Origin: an uncultured Pelagibacteraceae bacterium
GTDB lineage: Bacteria > Pseudomonadota > Alphaproteobacteria > Pelagibacterales > Pelagibacteraceae
NCBI GenBank assembly: GCA_902579105.1
Contig: CACHFM010000007.1
Location: 1-64,000, forward strand
Reading direction: 5' to 3'
DNA length: 64,000 bases
The position numbers and the translations under genes were made by a program. The notes under the pieces were generated by a model. It saw only the letters and a program-made list of their open reading frames with translations. It was not told the origin of the DNA and did no database searches. Of this stretch, positions 26,485 through 35,705 are shown piece by piece. Numbering within the stretch: position 1 is the stretch's first letter; every line of letters starts with the position of its first letter.

Positions 26485-29070
26485 ATGAATCTAGTCATAG
26501 TTGAAAGCCCTGCCAAAGCAAAAACAATTAATAAATATTTGGGCGATAACTATACTGTTTTAGCTAGCTATGGTCATATTAGAGATCTTCCTTCGAAAAA
26601 TGGATCCGTTGATCCTGATCAAAATTTTAAAATGGAGTGGGAAGTTGATAGCTTTTCAAAAAAATATCTTAAAGAAATTACAGATGCTGCAAAAGAGTCT
26701 TCTAAAATAATTCTTGCTACTGACCCAGATCGTGAGGGTGAAGCAATAGCATGGCATGTAAAAGAATATTTAGATGAAAAAAAACTTTTAAAGGACAAAG
26801 AAGTTGAACGTGTGGTATTTAATGAAATAACAAAAAAAGCCGTCACACATGGTATTGAAAATCCAAGACAGATAGAGCCCTTATTAGTCGATGCATACAT
26901 GGCTAGAAGAGCATTAGATTATTTAGTGGGATTTAATATATCACCTATACTGTGGACTAAATTACCTGGTTCAAAATCAGCAGGTAGAGTTCAATCTGTT
27001 GCACTGAAATTGATTACTGAAAGAGAACATGAAATCGAATTATTCAAACCTGAAGAATTTTGGACTTTAAGTATTAATTTTCAGGATAAAAACAAAAGCA
27101 AAATCACAGCAAGTATTTCTCAACTTGATGGAGAAAAAATTGAAAAATTCTCATTTAAAAATAAAGAAGAAATTGAAAAGGCAATTTCCAATATTAAGAC
27201 CAAAAAATTTAATATAACTGATATTTCCTCAAAAGTTGTTAGCAGAAATCCCTCAGGACCATTTACTACTTCGACACTTCAGCAAGTTGCTTCTAGTAGA
27301 TTGGGTTTTGGTGCATCAAGAACAATGCAAATAGCACAAAAACTTTATCAAGGAATAGAAATTGAGGGAGATACAGTTGGGTTAATTACTTATATGAGAA
27401 CAGATGGAACTAATTTATCAGTTGATGCTGTCTCTGATTTTAGAAATTTTATTAAAAAAGAATATGGAAACGAATACTTGCCAGAAAATCCAAATAATTA
27501 CTCAGGAAAAAAAGCAAAAAATGCTCAGGAAGCTCATGAAGCAATAAGACCGACTGATATTAATAGAAATCCAGATACTATTAAAAAGTATTTAAGTTCT
27601 GACCAGCAAAAATTATATTCTTTAATTTGGTCTAGAGCTCTATCGTCTCAAATGGAAACGGCAAAATTTGATAGAAATACAATAACGATTGAATCTGAAG
27701 ACAGTAAAACTTTATGTAAATCAAGCGGATCAGTTTTAAAATTTGATGGATTTTTAAAAATTTATTCAAATCAAAGTAAAGATGATGATGAGCAAATTTT
27801 ACCTGAGATGTCAAAAGGACCAATTAATATAGAAGCTCTTATTGATGAACAACATTTTACACAACCTCCCCCACGTTACTCTGAGGCAAGTTTAGTTAAA
27901 AAATTAGAAGAGTTAGGAATTGGTAGACCTTCAACTTACGCAAGTATAATTTCAACAATAGCAAATAGAGGTTATGCAGAAATAGTTAATAAAAGATTTT
28001 TCCCAACTGACAGAGGTAAATTAATTTCTGCGTTTTTAGAAAAATTATTTTCAAAGTATGTGGATTATAACTTCACAGCTGGACTAGAGGATCAGCTAGA
28101 TGAAATAACTTCTGGAAATGAAAGTTGGTTAAAAGTCTTAGAAATGTTTTGGAAAGATTTTAGTAGCAATGTTTCAGAGGTAAAAGAAAAAAGAACCAGA
28201 GAGGTTTTAGATCTTTTAAATGAAAGTTTGGGAGCATTGATATTTGATACTGATAAGCAAGGAAATATAGTTAGAAAATGTCAATTATGTGACACAGGTT
28301 CCCTTAGTTTAAAAAATAGTTTTAGAGGAGGTGCGTTTATTGGGTGTTCAAATTATCCTGAATGTAAATTTACAAGACCATTATCAAAAACCAAAGCTGC
28401 TGCTCAGTCACAATTAGCAGAACCAAAATTCCTAGGAAAACACGAAAATGGAAATGATATTTTTTTAAAAAATGGGAGATTTGGTCCTTATCTTCAGTAT
28501 GAGAAAGTTCTTGAAAAAAATATTGAAGAAGAAAAACCTAAAAAAAGAAAAAAAATTAAAAAAAAGAAACCTGAAGTAAATGAACTATTGAAAAATGTAT
28601 CTATTCCAAAAGGAATTGAATTAGAAAGTATTGATTTAGATAAAGCAAAATTTTTATGTTCGCTTCCTAAATCATTGGGCATCAATCCTGAAAATCAAAA
28701 AGAAATCACTTTGAACACTGGTAGATTTGGACCATATTTAAAATGTGAAAATAAATCAGCTAGAATAGAAAATGTAGAAGAAATTTTTTCTATAGGATTA
28801 AATAGAGCAATTACACTCATTGCTGAGGCAAAACCTGGAAGAATTTCTTCTTCAATTATAAAAGACTTGGGCGAGCATCCTGAAGATAAAAAGCCAGTCC
28901 GAATCATGAAAGGTCAATATGGACCGTATATTAAATACAAATCTCTAAATGCAACAATACCAGAGGAAAAAGACCCGGTAGAACTAACAATGGAAGAAGC
29001 TCTTATACTAATTGAGAAAAGAAGAGAATACGATAAGAATAAAAAATCAAAAGGAAAGAAAAAAAAATGA
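26485..29070 (+). CDS. topA: DNA topoisomerase I
   Basis: An 861-aa type IA topoisomerase that relaxes negative supercoils. The N-terminal Toprim domain has L-V-I-V-E-S-P-A-K-A-K-T-I and D-P-D-R-E-G-E-A-I-A-W. The nucleophile is Tyr303 in G-L-I-T-Y-M-R-T-D-G-T. One four-Cys zinc finger (C-x2-C ... C-x5-C) lies near residues 600-630, followed by repeated G-R-F-G-P-Y-L and G-Q-Y-G-P-Y-I units that bind DNA. A Lys-rich patch near 690 and the Lys-rich tail are probably DNA-contacting. The tail overlaps the next small ORF by 4 bp (ATGA). Confidence 0.97.
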   Translation: MNLVIVESPAKAKTINKYLGDNYTVLASYGHIRDLPSKNGSVDPDQNFKMEWEVDSFSKKYLKEITDAAKESSKIILATDPDREGEAIAWHVKEYLDEKKLLKDKEVERVVFNEITKKAVTHGIENPRQIEPLLVDAYMARRALDYLVGFNISPILWTKLPGSKSAGRVQSVALKLITEREHEIELFKPEEFWTLSINFQDKNKSKITASISQLDGEKIEKFSFKNKEEIEKAISNIKTKKFNITDISSKVVSRNPSGPFTTSTLQQVASSRLGFGASRTMQIAQKLYQGIEIEGDTVGLITYMRTDGTNLSVDAVSDFRNFIKKEYGNEYLPENPNNYSGKKAKNAQEAHEAIRPTDINRNPDTIKKYLSSDQQKLYSLIWSRALSSQMETAKFDRNTITIESEDSKTLCKSSGSVLKFDGFLKIYSNQSKDDDEQILPEMSKGPINIEALIDEQHFTQPPPRYSEASLVKKLEELGIGRPSTYASIISTIANRGYAEIVNKRFFPTDRGKLISAFLEKLFSKYVDYNFTAGLEDQLDEITSGNESWLKVLEMFWKDFSSNVSEVKEKRTREVLDLLNESLGALIFDTDKQGNIVRKCQLCDTGSLSLKNSFRGGAFIGCSNYPECKFTRPLSKTKAAAQSQLAEPKFLGKHENGNDIFLKNGRFGPYLQYEKVLEKNIEEEKPKKRKKIKKKKPEVNELLKNVSIPKGIELESIDLDKAKFLCSLPKSLGINPENQKEITLNTGRFGPYLKCENKSARIENVEEIFSIGLNRAITLIAEAKPGRISSSIIKDLGEHPEDKKPVRIMKGQYGPYIKYKSLNATIPEEKDPVELTMEEALILIEKRREYDKNKKSKGKKKK

Positions 29071-29321
29071 AAAAAATATTAATTATCATAACAGTTTACA
29101 TAATAAATACTATGCCAGTATTAGCTGAAAAAAATGATTGCTCTGAAATGAAAAAGCTTTCAAAAGAGTACTTAACTTGTACAGCTAAAAACATTAAAGC
29201 TGCTGCTAATAAGAAAAATAAACAAATTAAAGAAGGTTCTGCGAAAAAAACTGAGCAAATAACCGAGGGTACAAAAAAAATTATCAATAATGTAAAGAAT
29301 AAAATTAAAAAAAAAGAATAA
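29067..29321 (+). CDS. Small exported Lys-rich repeat protein, function unknown
   Basis: An 84-aa protein I do not recognise. Residues 1-20 look like a signal peptide: Lys-Lys, a hydrophobic core, then P-V-L-A with cleavage before E21. The mature part has two cysteines (C25 and C38), which could form a disulfide. From residue 39 it falls into four 11-residue units in register (39-49, 50-60, 61-71, 72-82). Each has N or Q at position 4, I or V at 5 and K at 11; the middle two share K-x-x-Q-I-x-E-G-x-x-K. This suggests a long charged amphipathic helix in the periplasm. It starts inside the topA stop (4-bp overlap), so translation is coupled. Confidence 0.75.
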   Translation: MKKILIIITVYIINTMPVLAEKNDCSEMKKLSKEYLTCTAKNIKAAANKKNKQIKEGSAKKTEQITEGTKKIINNVKNKIKKKE

Positions 29322-29324
29322 CCC

Positions 29325-29786
29325 ATGAGCTTTGAGAAAAAAATTCAAGAACTAAAAATTAAACTTCCTGAAGCTAAACCCCCAGTAGGCTCTTATGTTG
29401 CTACAAAAATTACAGGAAATCTTTTATTTATATCTGGTCAAATCTCAATAGCAGAAAATGGTGAGCTAATAAAAGGTAAAATTGGAAAAGAATTATCAAC
29501 AGAACAAGGATATGATGCTGCCAAAAGATGTGGATTAAGTATTGTTGCTCAGGCAAAAGTAGCATGTAATGGTGATTTATCTAAAATTAAATCATGTATA
29601 AAATTAACAGGTTTTGTTAATTCAACAGAAGATTTTACTGAACAACCAAAAGTAATTAACGGTGCTTCAGATTTAATTGCTAAAATATTTGGTGATGCCG
29701 GAATGCACACTAGAGCTGCAGTAAGCACAAATAGTTTGCCTTTGGGTGTATCTGTTGAAGTAGATGCAATTTTTGAATTAAATTAA
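29325..29786 (+). CDS. ridA: RidA/YjgF family protein
   Basis: A 153-aa protein of the YjgF/YER057c/UK114 family, in the larger subgroup of about 150 residues. RidA proteins hydrolyse reactive enamine and imine intermediates, such as 2-aminoacrylate. The substrate-site Arg is in G-M-H-T-R-A-A-V, and the C-terminal L-P-L-G-V-S-V-E-V-D-A block is typical. The N-terminal block P-P-V-G-S-Y-V and L-F-I-S-G-Q-I-S are also conserved. It lies 3 nt after the small exported protein and converges on ugd with one base between stop codons. Confidence 0.92.
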   Translation: MSFEKKIQELKIKLPEAKPPVGSYVATKITGNLLFISGQISIAENGELIKGKIGKELSTEQGYDAAKRCGLSIVAQAKVACNGDLSKIKSCIKLTGFVNSTEDFTEQPKVINGASDLIAKIFGDAGMHTRAAVSTNSLPLGVSVEVDAIFELN

Positions 29787-29787
29787 A

Positions 29788-31086
29788 TTATCTTCCAATA
29801 CTAAAGTAATTTATTTTTAATTTTTTCATTTTTAAAGGAGAATAAAGATTTCTCATATCATAAATTTTAAAATTATTTTTTTTAATTAAATTTTTAAAAT
29901 TTAATAATTTAAAATCATTCCATTCTGTATGTAAAACAACTAAATCTGCTTTCAAACATGCTGATGAAATATTTTTACAATACTCTACATTTTTTAATTT
30001 TTTGAATTCATTTTTTTCTCCAGAAGGGTCGTAATATTTGATTTTACATTTTTTTTTATTTAAATATTTAATCATTGGTATACTTGATGCTTCACGCATA
30101 TCATCTGTATTAGGTTTAAATGTAACACCTAAAAATGTGACAATCTTATTTTTAAGATTACCATTTAAAATTTTTTCAACTTTTTTAGTTAGCAAACTTC
30201 TTCTTTTATCATTTGAATTAACTACACTTTTTACAATTGACAAATCAGTTTTAAATTTTTTACCAGTATCAATTAAGGCTCGTGTATCTTTAGGAAAACA
30301 AGATCCACCATATGCAGGTCCAGCCCTAAGGAATCTGTCACCAATACGCTGATCTGATCCCATGCCCATAGAAATATCTTTAACATCAACATCAGTTTTT
30401 TCACATAAATTAGCAATTTCATTTATAAATGAAATTTTAGTTGCTAAGAAAGCATTTGAAGCATATTTGATTAACTCTGCTCCTCTTCTTGATGTGCTAT
30501 AAAATCTACTATTTTTTTTTATAATTGGTAAATAAAGAGATCTTAATATCCTATTAGCTTTCTTACTATTAGTGCCTACTATTACTCTATCGGGATAAAT
30601 AAAATCTCTAATTGCCTCACCTTCTCTTAAAAATTCTGGATTTGAAACAACATCAACTAATTTTTTATTTTTTAAATTATACAAAATTTTTTCAATTTGG
30701 TCTCCAGTTGTTACAGGTACTGTAGATTTAGTAATAATAATTTTGTATTTTGATATTATTTTTTTTAATTCATGCGCAACATTAAATACATATTTTAGAT
30801 TGGCTGAATTACTATTTTTTTTAGTTGGTGTTCCTACGCAAATGAATATGATGTCTGAATTTATTACAGCTTTTTTTAAATCAGTTGTAAAAATTAATCT
30901 TTTTTGTTTATGGTTTTTTTTTAAAATTTCTTCTAAACCTGGTTCGTAAATTGGTACAATGCCTTTGTTTAAAGAATTTATTTTGTTTTTATCTTTATCA
31001 ACACAATATACAATATTACCTACATCAGAAAAACAGACTCCACTAACTAATCCAACATAACCAGTTCCTATCATACATAATTTCAT
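29788..31086 (-). CDS. ugd: UDP-glucose 6-dehydrogenase
   Basis: A 432-aa enzyme that oxidises UDP-glucose to UDP-glucuronate with two NAD+, supplying uronic acid for surface glycans. The NAD site G-T-G-Y-V-G-L-V-S-G lies at residues 7-16. I-F-I-C-V-G-T-P-T is the second dinucleotide strand. The catalytic Cys is in G-G-S-C-F-P-K-D-T-R. F-K-P-N-T-D-D-M-R-E-A-S marks the C-terminal UDP-binding domain. It overlaps galU by 4 bp. Together they form a two-gene UDP-glucuronate module: galU makes UDP-glucose and ugd oxidises it. Confidence 0.96.
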   Translation of the reverse strand: MKLCMIGTGYVGLVSGVCFSDVGNIVYCVDKDKNKINSLNKGIVPIYEPGLEEILKKNHKQKRLIFTTDLKKAVINSDIIFICVGTPTKKNSNSANLKYVFNVAHELKKIISKYKIIITKSTVPVTTGDQIEKILYNLKNKKLVDVVSNPEFLREGEAIRDFIYPDRVIVGTNSKKANRILRSLYLPIIKKNSRFYSTSRRGAELIKYASNAFLATKISFINEIANLCEKTDVDVKDISMGMGSDQRIGDRFLRAGPAYGGSCFPKDTRALIDTGKKFKTDLSIVKSVVNSNDKRRSLLTKKVEKILNGNLKNKIVTFLGVTFKPNTDDMREASSIPMIKYLNKKKCKIKYYDPSGEKNEFKKLKNVEYCKNISSACLKADLVVLHTEWNDFKLLNFKNLIKKNNFKIYDMRNLYSPLKMKKLKINYFSIGR

Positions 31087-31898
31087 ATTTTTCCAATTAT
31101 TTTATTTGAATTAATAAAACCATTCATAGTTCCACAATCTAAATATTTACCTTTAAAATTATGGGCAATAAATTTATCACCACTTTGAATTAATGATTGA
31201 ATTGAGTCTGTAATATGAATTTCACCATTATTACCTGATTTTTGTTTTAAAAGTTTCTCAAATATTCTCTTTGGAAGTATATATCTTCCAATTACAGCTT
31301 TGTTTGATGGTGCGTTTTTTATTGATGGTTTTTCAACCACACTCCTTATCAAAAAATTATTTTTTGAAATTTTTTTACTTAAATTATAAATACCCCATCT
31401 AGAAACAGTTTTTTTTTTTACATTCATGCTTGCCATAACACATGAATTATATTTATTATGTATTTTAATCATTGATTTTGAACAATTTTGCTTAATAATT
31501 AAGTCATCTGGCAATAACATTAAAAAATATTTATCTTTTATTAACTTTTTAGTTTTTAATACAGCATCTCCTGTTCCTCTTGGATTGTTTTGATAAACAA
31601 ATTTTATCATTTTTTTAAATTTTAAAATTTTTTTATACTCTTTGATTATCCTTGGGTCTTTTTTTTTTTTAATTATTTTTTTATAGAATTTGTCATTATA
31701 AAAATAATTTTTTATCATTATTTTTTTTTTAGAAATAATAAAAATTACTTCTTTAATACCTGCATCAATGCATTCTTGAAGTATATACTCTATACTTGGT
31801 TTGCCATTAATTGGTAAAAGTTCTTTAGCAAATACACTAGTGAGTGGTAATAATCTTGTACCAAGTCCAGCCAATGGAATAATAGCTTGTTTAATCAT
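31083..31898 (-). CDS. galU: UTP-glucose-1-phosphate uridylyltransferase
   Basis: A 271-aa nucleotidyltransferase that makes UDP-glucose from UTP and glucose 1-phosphate. The N-terminal signature I-I-P-L-A-G-L-G-T-R-L-L-P replaces the usual A-A-G-x-G-T-R with L-A-G-L-G-T-R; the G-x-G-T-R core is intact. Further blocks are K-E-L-L-P-I-N-G-K-P, Q-N-N-P-R-G-T-G-D-A-V, L-L-P-D-D and V-E-K-P. It is slightly shorter than the E. coli protein. The coupled ugd gene downstream supports this identity over other sugar-phosphate nucleotidyltransferases. Confidence 0.93.
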   Translation of the reverse strand: MIKQAIIPLAGLGTRLLPLTSVFAKELLPINGKPSIEYILQECIDAGIKEVIFIISKKKIMIKNYFYNDKFYKKIIKKKKDPRIIKEYKKILKFKKMIKFVYQNNPRGTGDAVLKTKKLIKDKYFLMLLPDDLIIKQNCSKSMIKIHNKYNSCVMASMNVKKKTVSRWGIYNLSKKISKNNFLIRSVVEKPSIKNAPSNKAVIGRYILPKRIFEKLLKQKSGNNGEIHITDSIQSLIQSGDKFIAHNFKGKYLDCGTMNGFINSNKIIGKI

Positions 31899-31932
31899 GT
31901 AAATGTTTTACTTATTAAATATTTTTATACAA

Positions 31933-32748
31933 ATGAAAATTTTATTAAATAATAAATCATTATTTAAATCATTAAGGCCATTTAAAGACATTGGCTTTGT
32001 TCCAACTATGGGTGGTATCCATAAAGGTCATTTATCACTTATTAATAGATCGAATCATAATAATAAAAAAACAATTGTTAGTATTTTTATTAATCCAAAA
32101 CAATTTAATAATAAAAAAGACCTAAAAACTTATCCTTCAAATTTAAAAAAAGATTTATCTATTTTAAAAAAAACTAAAAAGGTTGATTTTGTTTATGTCC
32201 CAACTTTTAAAGACGTTTTTGATAACAAAAAAAAATCAAAAATAAATATTAAAAAGAATGATAAAATTTTATGTGCTAAATTCAGAAAAGGTCATTTTGA
32301 AGGTGTTTTAGACGTAATGGATAGATTAACAAAATTAATTAATCCTAAAAAAATTTATATGGGTAAGAAGGATTATCAGCAATTTTATTTAGTTAAAAAT
32401 TTCCTAGAAAACAGATATAAAATTAAAGTTATTGGATGCAAAACTATAAGGAATAAAAATAAAGTAGCTTTATCATCAAGAAACTATTTATTAAAAAAGG
32501 ATGAATTAAGAATAGCCAGTGAAGTATCTAAAAAAATTATTCATCTAAAAAAAAAATTAAAAGTAAAAAAAAACATTAAAAATTTTTTATTTTTAAATAA
32601 ACTAAAAATTCAAAATCTTTTGAAAATAAAAATTGAATATTTGGAGCTAAGAAATATAAATGATTTAAAAATTTCAAATTCATTAAGTAATTCGAAATTA
32701 TTTTTAGCTTACTATATCGGTAAAGTAAGATTAATAGATAATTATTAA
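31933..32748 (+). CDS. panC: Pantothenate synthetase
   Basis: A 271-aa ligase that joins pantoate and beta-alanine using ATP, giving vitamin B5 for CoA. The ATP site F-V-P-T-M-G-G-I-H-K-G-H is followed by S-I-F-I-N-P-K-Q-F. M-G-K-K-D-Y-Q-Q and the K-M-S-K-S-like loop A-L-S-S-R-N are present. The frame is open from 31903, but the first ten residues are hydrophobic and lie upstream of the family start. The ATG at 31933 (M-K-I-L-L-N-N) is the better choice. It is divergent from galU and abuts mgtE with no base between stop codons. Confidence 0.94.
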   Translation: MKILLNNKSLFKSLRPFKDIGFVPTMGGIHKGHLSLINRSNHNNKKTIVSIFINPKQFNNKKDLKTYPSNLKKDLSILKKTKKVDFVYVPTFKDVFDNKKKSKINIKKNDKILCAKFRKGHFEGVLDVMDRLTKLINPKKIYMGKKDYQQFYLVKNFLENRYKIKVIGCKTIRNKNKVALSSRNYLLKKDELRIASEVSKKIIHLKKKLKVKKNIKNFLFLNKLKIQNLLKIKIEYLELRNINDLKISNSLSNSKLFLAYYIGKVRLIDNY

Positions 32749-34122
32749 TTATAAAAAATAAGCACCAACACCTAAAAAAGAAACAAAACCTATTACATCT
32801 GTAATTGTTGTTACAAAAACACTTGAAGCAATTGCGGGATCAATATTCATTTTTTTTAATGTGAAAGGAACTAATATTCCAAATAATCCAGCAATAATCA
32901 TCGTCAATATCATAGAAATAGATATTATAATTGATAAAATATTATCTTGAAACCAAATTTGAACTATTAATGCACTTATTGCTGCAAAAATAATTCCATT
33001 CAAAATACCTATTGCAAATTCTTTAGTAACATTTGATGAAAAATTATTTTTTGTTAAATCGTTAGTTGCAATTGTACGAACAGTAACTGCTAAAGTCTGC
33101 ATACCTGCATTGCCACCCATAGAAGCTACGATTGGCATTAAAAAAGCCAATACAACCATTTGTTCTATAGTTGCACCAAATAAACTAATACACCAGGTTG
33201 CTAAAAAAGCTGTAAATAAGTTTAATAAAAGCCAATTAAATCTTCTTTTTGTTTTTGTAATTACACCATCTGTGATTTCTTCATCACCAACACCAGCTAA
33301 TCTTAAAGCATCTTCTTCAGCTTCTTCTTTTAAAACAGTCAGAACATCATCATTCATGATCATGCCAACAAGTTTATTATTTTTGTCAATTACTGCTGCG
33401 GAATTTAAATTATAATTTTCAAATAAGTTAGCTACTTCTTCTTTATCCATATCAACAGGTATTAATAATTGTGACTCTGACATTATAGAAAGCATTTTTG
33501 TTTCTCTAGATGTTGTTAAAACCCGAGATGATGGAACAGTTCCAATTGGTTTAAATTCTTCATTTACAATAAAGATTTCTAAAAATTCTTCAGGTAAATC
33601 TTTATTTTCTCTTAAATAATCAATTGTTTGACCTACTGACCAATTACTTGGTATAGCAGTAAATTCACGCTGCATAAGTCTAGCGGCTGTATCTTCTGGA
33701 TAACTTAAACTTTCAAGTAAAGCAAAACGATCTTTTGGTGGTAATGCACTTAAAACATTATTTTTATCTTTTTCAGGTACATTCTCTAATATTGAAATTG
33801 CATCATCAGACTCTAAATTAGTTAAAATTGTAACTATTGATTCTGATGATAAATAAGCAATAATTTCTGATTGAATTGATTCATTAAGCTCGATAAAAAC
33901 GTCTGGGTCAATATTAAAATTATTAAGTTTTATTAAACTTTCTCTATCATTTTGATTTAAGTGTTCAATTATATCTGCTGCATCTGCTGGATGCATCTCT
34001 TTAAAAGAATTTGTTATAAATTGAGCGTCATTATTAGCAATTTTTGACGTAACAACTTTGATATATTCTTTATTAAACTCAAAATTAACTTTTTTATCTT
34101 TTGTTTTTTTAGTTAAAGACAT
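32749..34122 (-). CDS. mgtE: Magnesium transporter MgtE
   Basis: A 457-aa Mg2+ channel of the inner membrane. The cytosolic N-domain (about 25-135) has M-H-P-A-D-A-A-D-I-I-E-H-L. A pair of CBS domains follows (about 145-265), ending in the linker helix with E-E-A-E-E-D-A-L-R-L-A-G. Five hydrophobic helices (about 290-455) form the pore, with M-P-I-V-A-S-M-G-G-N-A-G-M-Q-T-L in the second region and A-S-S-V-F-V-T-T-I-T-D-V-I-G-F near the end, carrying the pore Asp. The acidic N and CBS domains sense cytosolic Mg2+ and close the gate. It is divergent from lipB across 61 bp. Confidence 0.95.
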   Translation of the reverse strand: MSLTKKTKDKKVNFEFNKEYIKVVTSKIANNDAQFITNSFKEMHPADAADIIEHLNQNDRESLIKLNNFNIDPDVFIELNESIQSEIIAYLSSESIVTILTNLESDDAISILENVPEKDKNNVLSALPPKDRFALLESLSYPEDTAARLMQREFTAIPSNWSVGQTIDYLRENKDLPEEFLEIFIVNEEFKPIGTVPSSRVLTTSRETKMLSIMSESQLLIPVDMDKEEVANLFENYNLNSAAVIDKNNKLVGMIMNDDVLTVLKEEAEEDALRLAGVGDEEITDGVITKTKRRFNWLLLNLFTAFLATWCISLFGATIEQMVVLAFLMPIVASMGGNAGMQTLAVTVRTIATNDLTKNNFSSNVTKEFAIGILNGIIFAAISALIVQIWFQDNILSIIISISMILTMIIAGLFGILVPFTLKKMNIDPAIASSVFVTTITDVIGFVSFLGVGAYFL

Positions 34123-34143
34123 AAATCTACCTATAATTTAGAT

Positions 34144-34172
34144 TTGCACTATTAATACATAATAAAGATAAT
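34144..34172 (+). promoter_or_regulatory. Candidate promoter for lipB
   Basis: TTGCAC (34144-34149) and GATAAT (34167-34172) are 17 bp apart. The -10 differs from consensus at one base; the -35 is weaker. The lipB ATG at 34184 would leave a leader of only about 5 nt, as at pyrB. A promoter for mgtE must lie in the same 61 bp on the other strand; I could not choose its boxes. Confidence 0.45.
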
Positions 34173-34183
34173 ACAATTTATAA

Positions 34184-34801
34184 ATGAATATAGAGATCAA
34201 AAAGTCAATAAAACCAGTAAATTATTTTGATGCGATCAATCTAATGGAAGCAAGATTGCAGCAAATATTAGATAAAAAAGAAAAACAGCTCATTTGGACT
34301 CTAAAGCATAATAAAATTTATACTGCTGGAACAAGTTTTAATAAAAATGAAATAATTGATAAATCAATAAAAATTATTGAAACTAATCGTGGTGGAAAAA
34401 TTACTTGTCACGCACCAGGACAATTGGTTTGTTATTTTGTCCTAGATTTGAGAAATAAGAAAGATATTAGAAAATTTATAACAGTTATAGAAAAAACTAT
34501 AATTAAGACTTTAAAATCATTTAAAATTATAACGTTTGCAGATAAAAATAATATTGGTATTTGGCATAAAAAAAATAATGAAATCAAAAAAGTTGCAGCT
34601 ATAGGTATAAGAGTTAGAAAATGGATAGCATATCATGGTTTTTCAATTAATATAAACAATAACCTAAAACAATATGAAAAAATAATACCCTGCGGTATAT
34701 CTGACAAAGGAGTAACTAATTTAAAAACTATTTTAGATCAAGATTATTCAAAATTAGAAAAAAAAATTACTGAAAACTTTATTTTAAATTTAAAAAATTA
34801 A
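34184..34801 (+). CDS. lipB: Octanoyl-[acyl-carrier-protein]:protein N-octanoyltransferase (lipoate pathway)
   Basis: A 205-aa enzyme that moves octanoyl groups from ACP to lipoyl domains, the first step of lipoate assembly. The family core normally reads R-G-G-x-x-T-Y-H-G-P-G-Q. Here it is [12 protein letters not shown], two conservative changes around the invariant His. The catalytic Lys is in K-V-A-A-I-G-I-R and the catalytic Cys in I-P-C-G-I. Both are present, so activity is expected. Its 3' end overlaps the convergent rluC by 23 bp. Confidence 0.93.
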   Translation: MNIEIKKSIKPVNYFDAINLMEARLQQILDKKEKQLIWTLKHNKIYTAGTSFNKNEIIDKSIKIIETNRGGKITCHAPGQLVCYFVLDLRNKKDIRKFITVIEKTIIKTLKSFKIITFADKNNIGIWHKKNNEIKKVAAIGIRVRKWIAYHGFSININNNLKQYEKIIPCGISDKGVTNLKTILDQDYSKLEKKITENFILNLKN

Positions 34802-35696
34802 GTCTTTTTATTTTAAGTAAACTTTTAAAATAAGTTGGTAATAATGCTGTATAAGTATGTTTAATATCATTGATTATAAATTTAATTTGATATGAATGAA
34901 GCATTAATTCTTTATTTAGACCTTTGTTAAATTTTGATAATTTATATTTTTTATCACCAAAAATTGAGTGTCCAACAGCATATAATTGTTTTCTAAGCTG
35001 ATGTTTTCGTCCTGTAATAGGTTTTAATTCAACCAAACTAGCTTCTGAGTTTTTATCAATAACTCTAAATATAGTTTTAGCTTTTTCTATAATTTTTTTA
35101 TTTCCATCATATCTAATTAAATCATCATTCCATTCTCCAGAATTTTTATTTATTTCACCGTGACAAATAGCTAAATAGGTTTTGTGTACTCTACGCAATC
35201 TAAATAATGAAGTTAATAGTTGAGCACTTTCTCTTGTTTTAGCCATAATAAAAACACCAGAAGTTTCTTTATCTAATCTATGAACAGAATAAGGTTTTGT
35301 TTTATTGAAAATTTCACTTTTAGCAAATATGTCTACAAGATTTTTTTTTGATTTAGTTCCACCTTGAACTGAAATACCAGAACTTTTGTTTATAACTATA
35401 AATTTTTCATTATTTTCAATTATTTGTTCTTCATTAGATTTAACAATTTCTTTTGAAGGTAAAAATTTTGTTTTCTTCTGGACAAAGTTTTCTTTAAAAT
35501 TCAAATCAAAAAAATTTATTACATCATTAGTCTTGATCTTTTGTGAACTTTTTGTTTTCTTTTTATTTAATTTTATTTTTCCAAATCTTAAATATTTTTC
35601 TATTAAACTTTGCGGTATTTTTCCTAAAGTTAATCTAATCCAACGATCTAATCGCATATCATTACACGTCGTATCAACGATGTAAGATTTTTTCAT
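34779..35696 (-). CDS. rluC: RluA-family ribosomal large-subunit pseudouridine synthase (RluC-like)
   Basis: A 305-aa enzyme that isomerises uridines in 23S rRNA. An N-terminal S4-type RNA-binding domain (about 15-70) begins M-R-L-D-R-W-I-R. The catalytic domain has the motif [12 protein letters not shown], with the nucleophilic Asp. [13 protein letters not shown] is the second family motif. RluC is the likeliest member by architecture, but RluD is not excluded. It lies 9 nt downstream of rplQ, so it ends the ribosomal superoperon, which suits an rRNA-modifying enzyme. It overlaps the convergent lipB by 23 bp. Confidence 0.87.
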   Translation of the reverse strand: MKKSYIVDTTCNDMRLDRWIRLTLGKIPQSLIEKYLRFGKIKLNKKKTKSSQKIKTNDVINFFDLNFKENFVQKKTKFLPSKEIVKSNEEQIIENNEKFIVINKSSGISVQGGTKSKKNLVDIFAKSEIFNKTKPYSVHRLDKETSGVFIMAKTRESAQLLTSLFRLRRVHKTYLAICHGEINKNSGEWNDDLIRYDGNKKIIEKAKTIFRVIDKNSEASLVELKPITGRKHQLRKQLYAVGHSIFGDKKYKLSKFNKGLNKELMLHSYQIKFIINDIKHTYTALLPTYFKSLLKIKRLNFLNLK

Positions 35697-35705
35697 GCTT
35701 AAGAA

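Noticed and set aside
29096-29326. Minus-strand hydrophobic 76-aa ORF
   Set aside because: It mirrors the small exported protein; the plus-strand gene has a signal peptide, repeats and coupling to topA.
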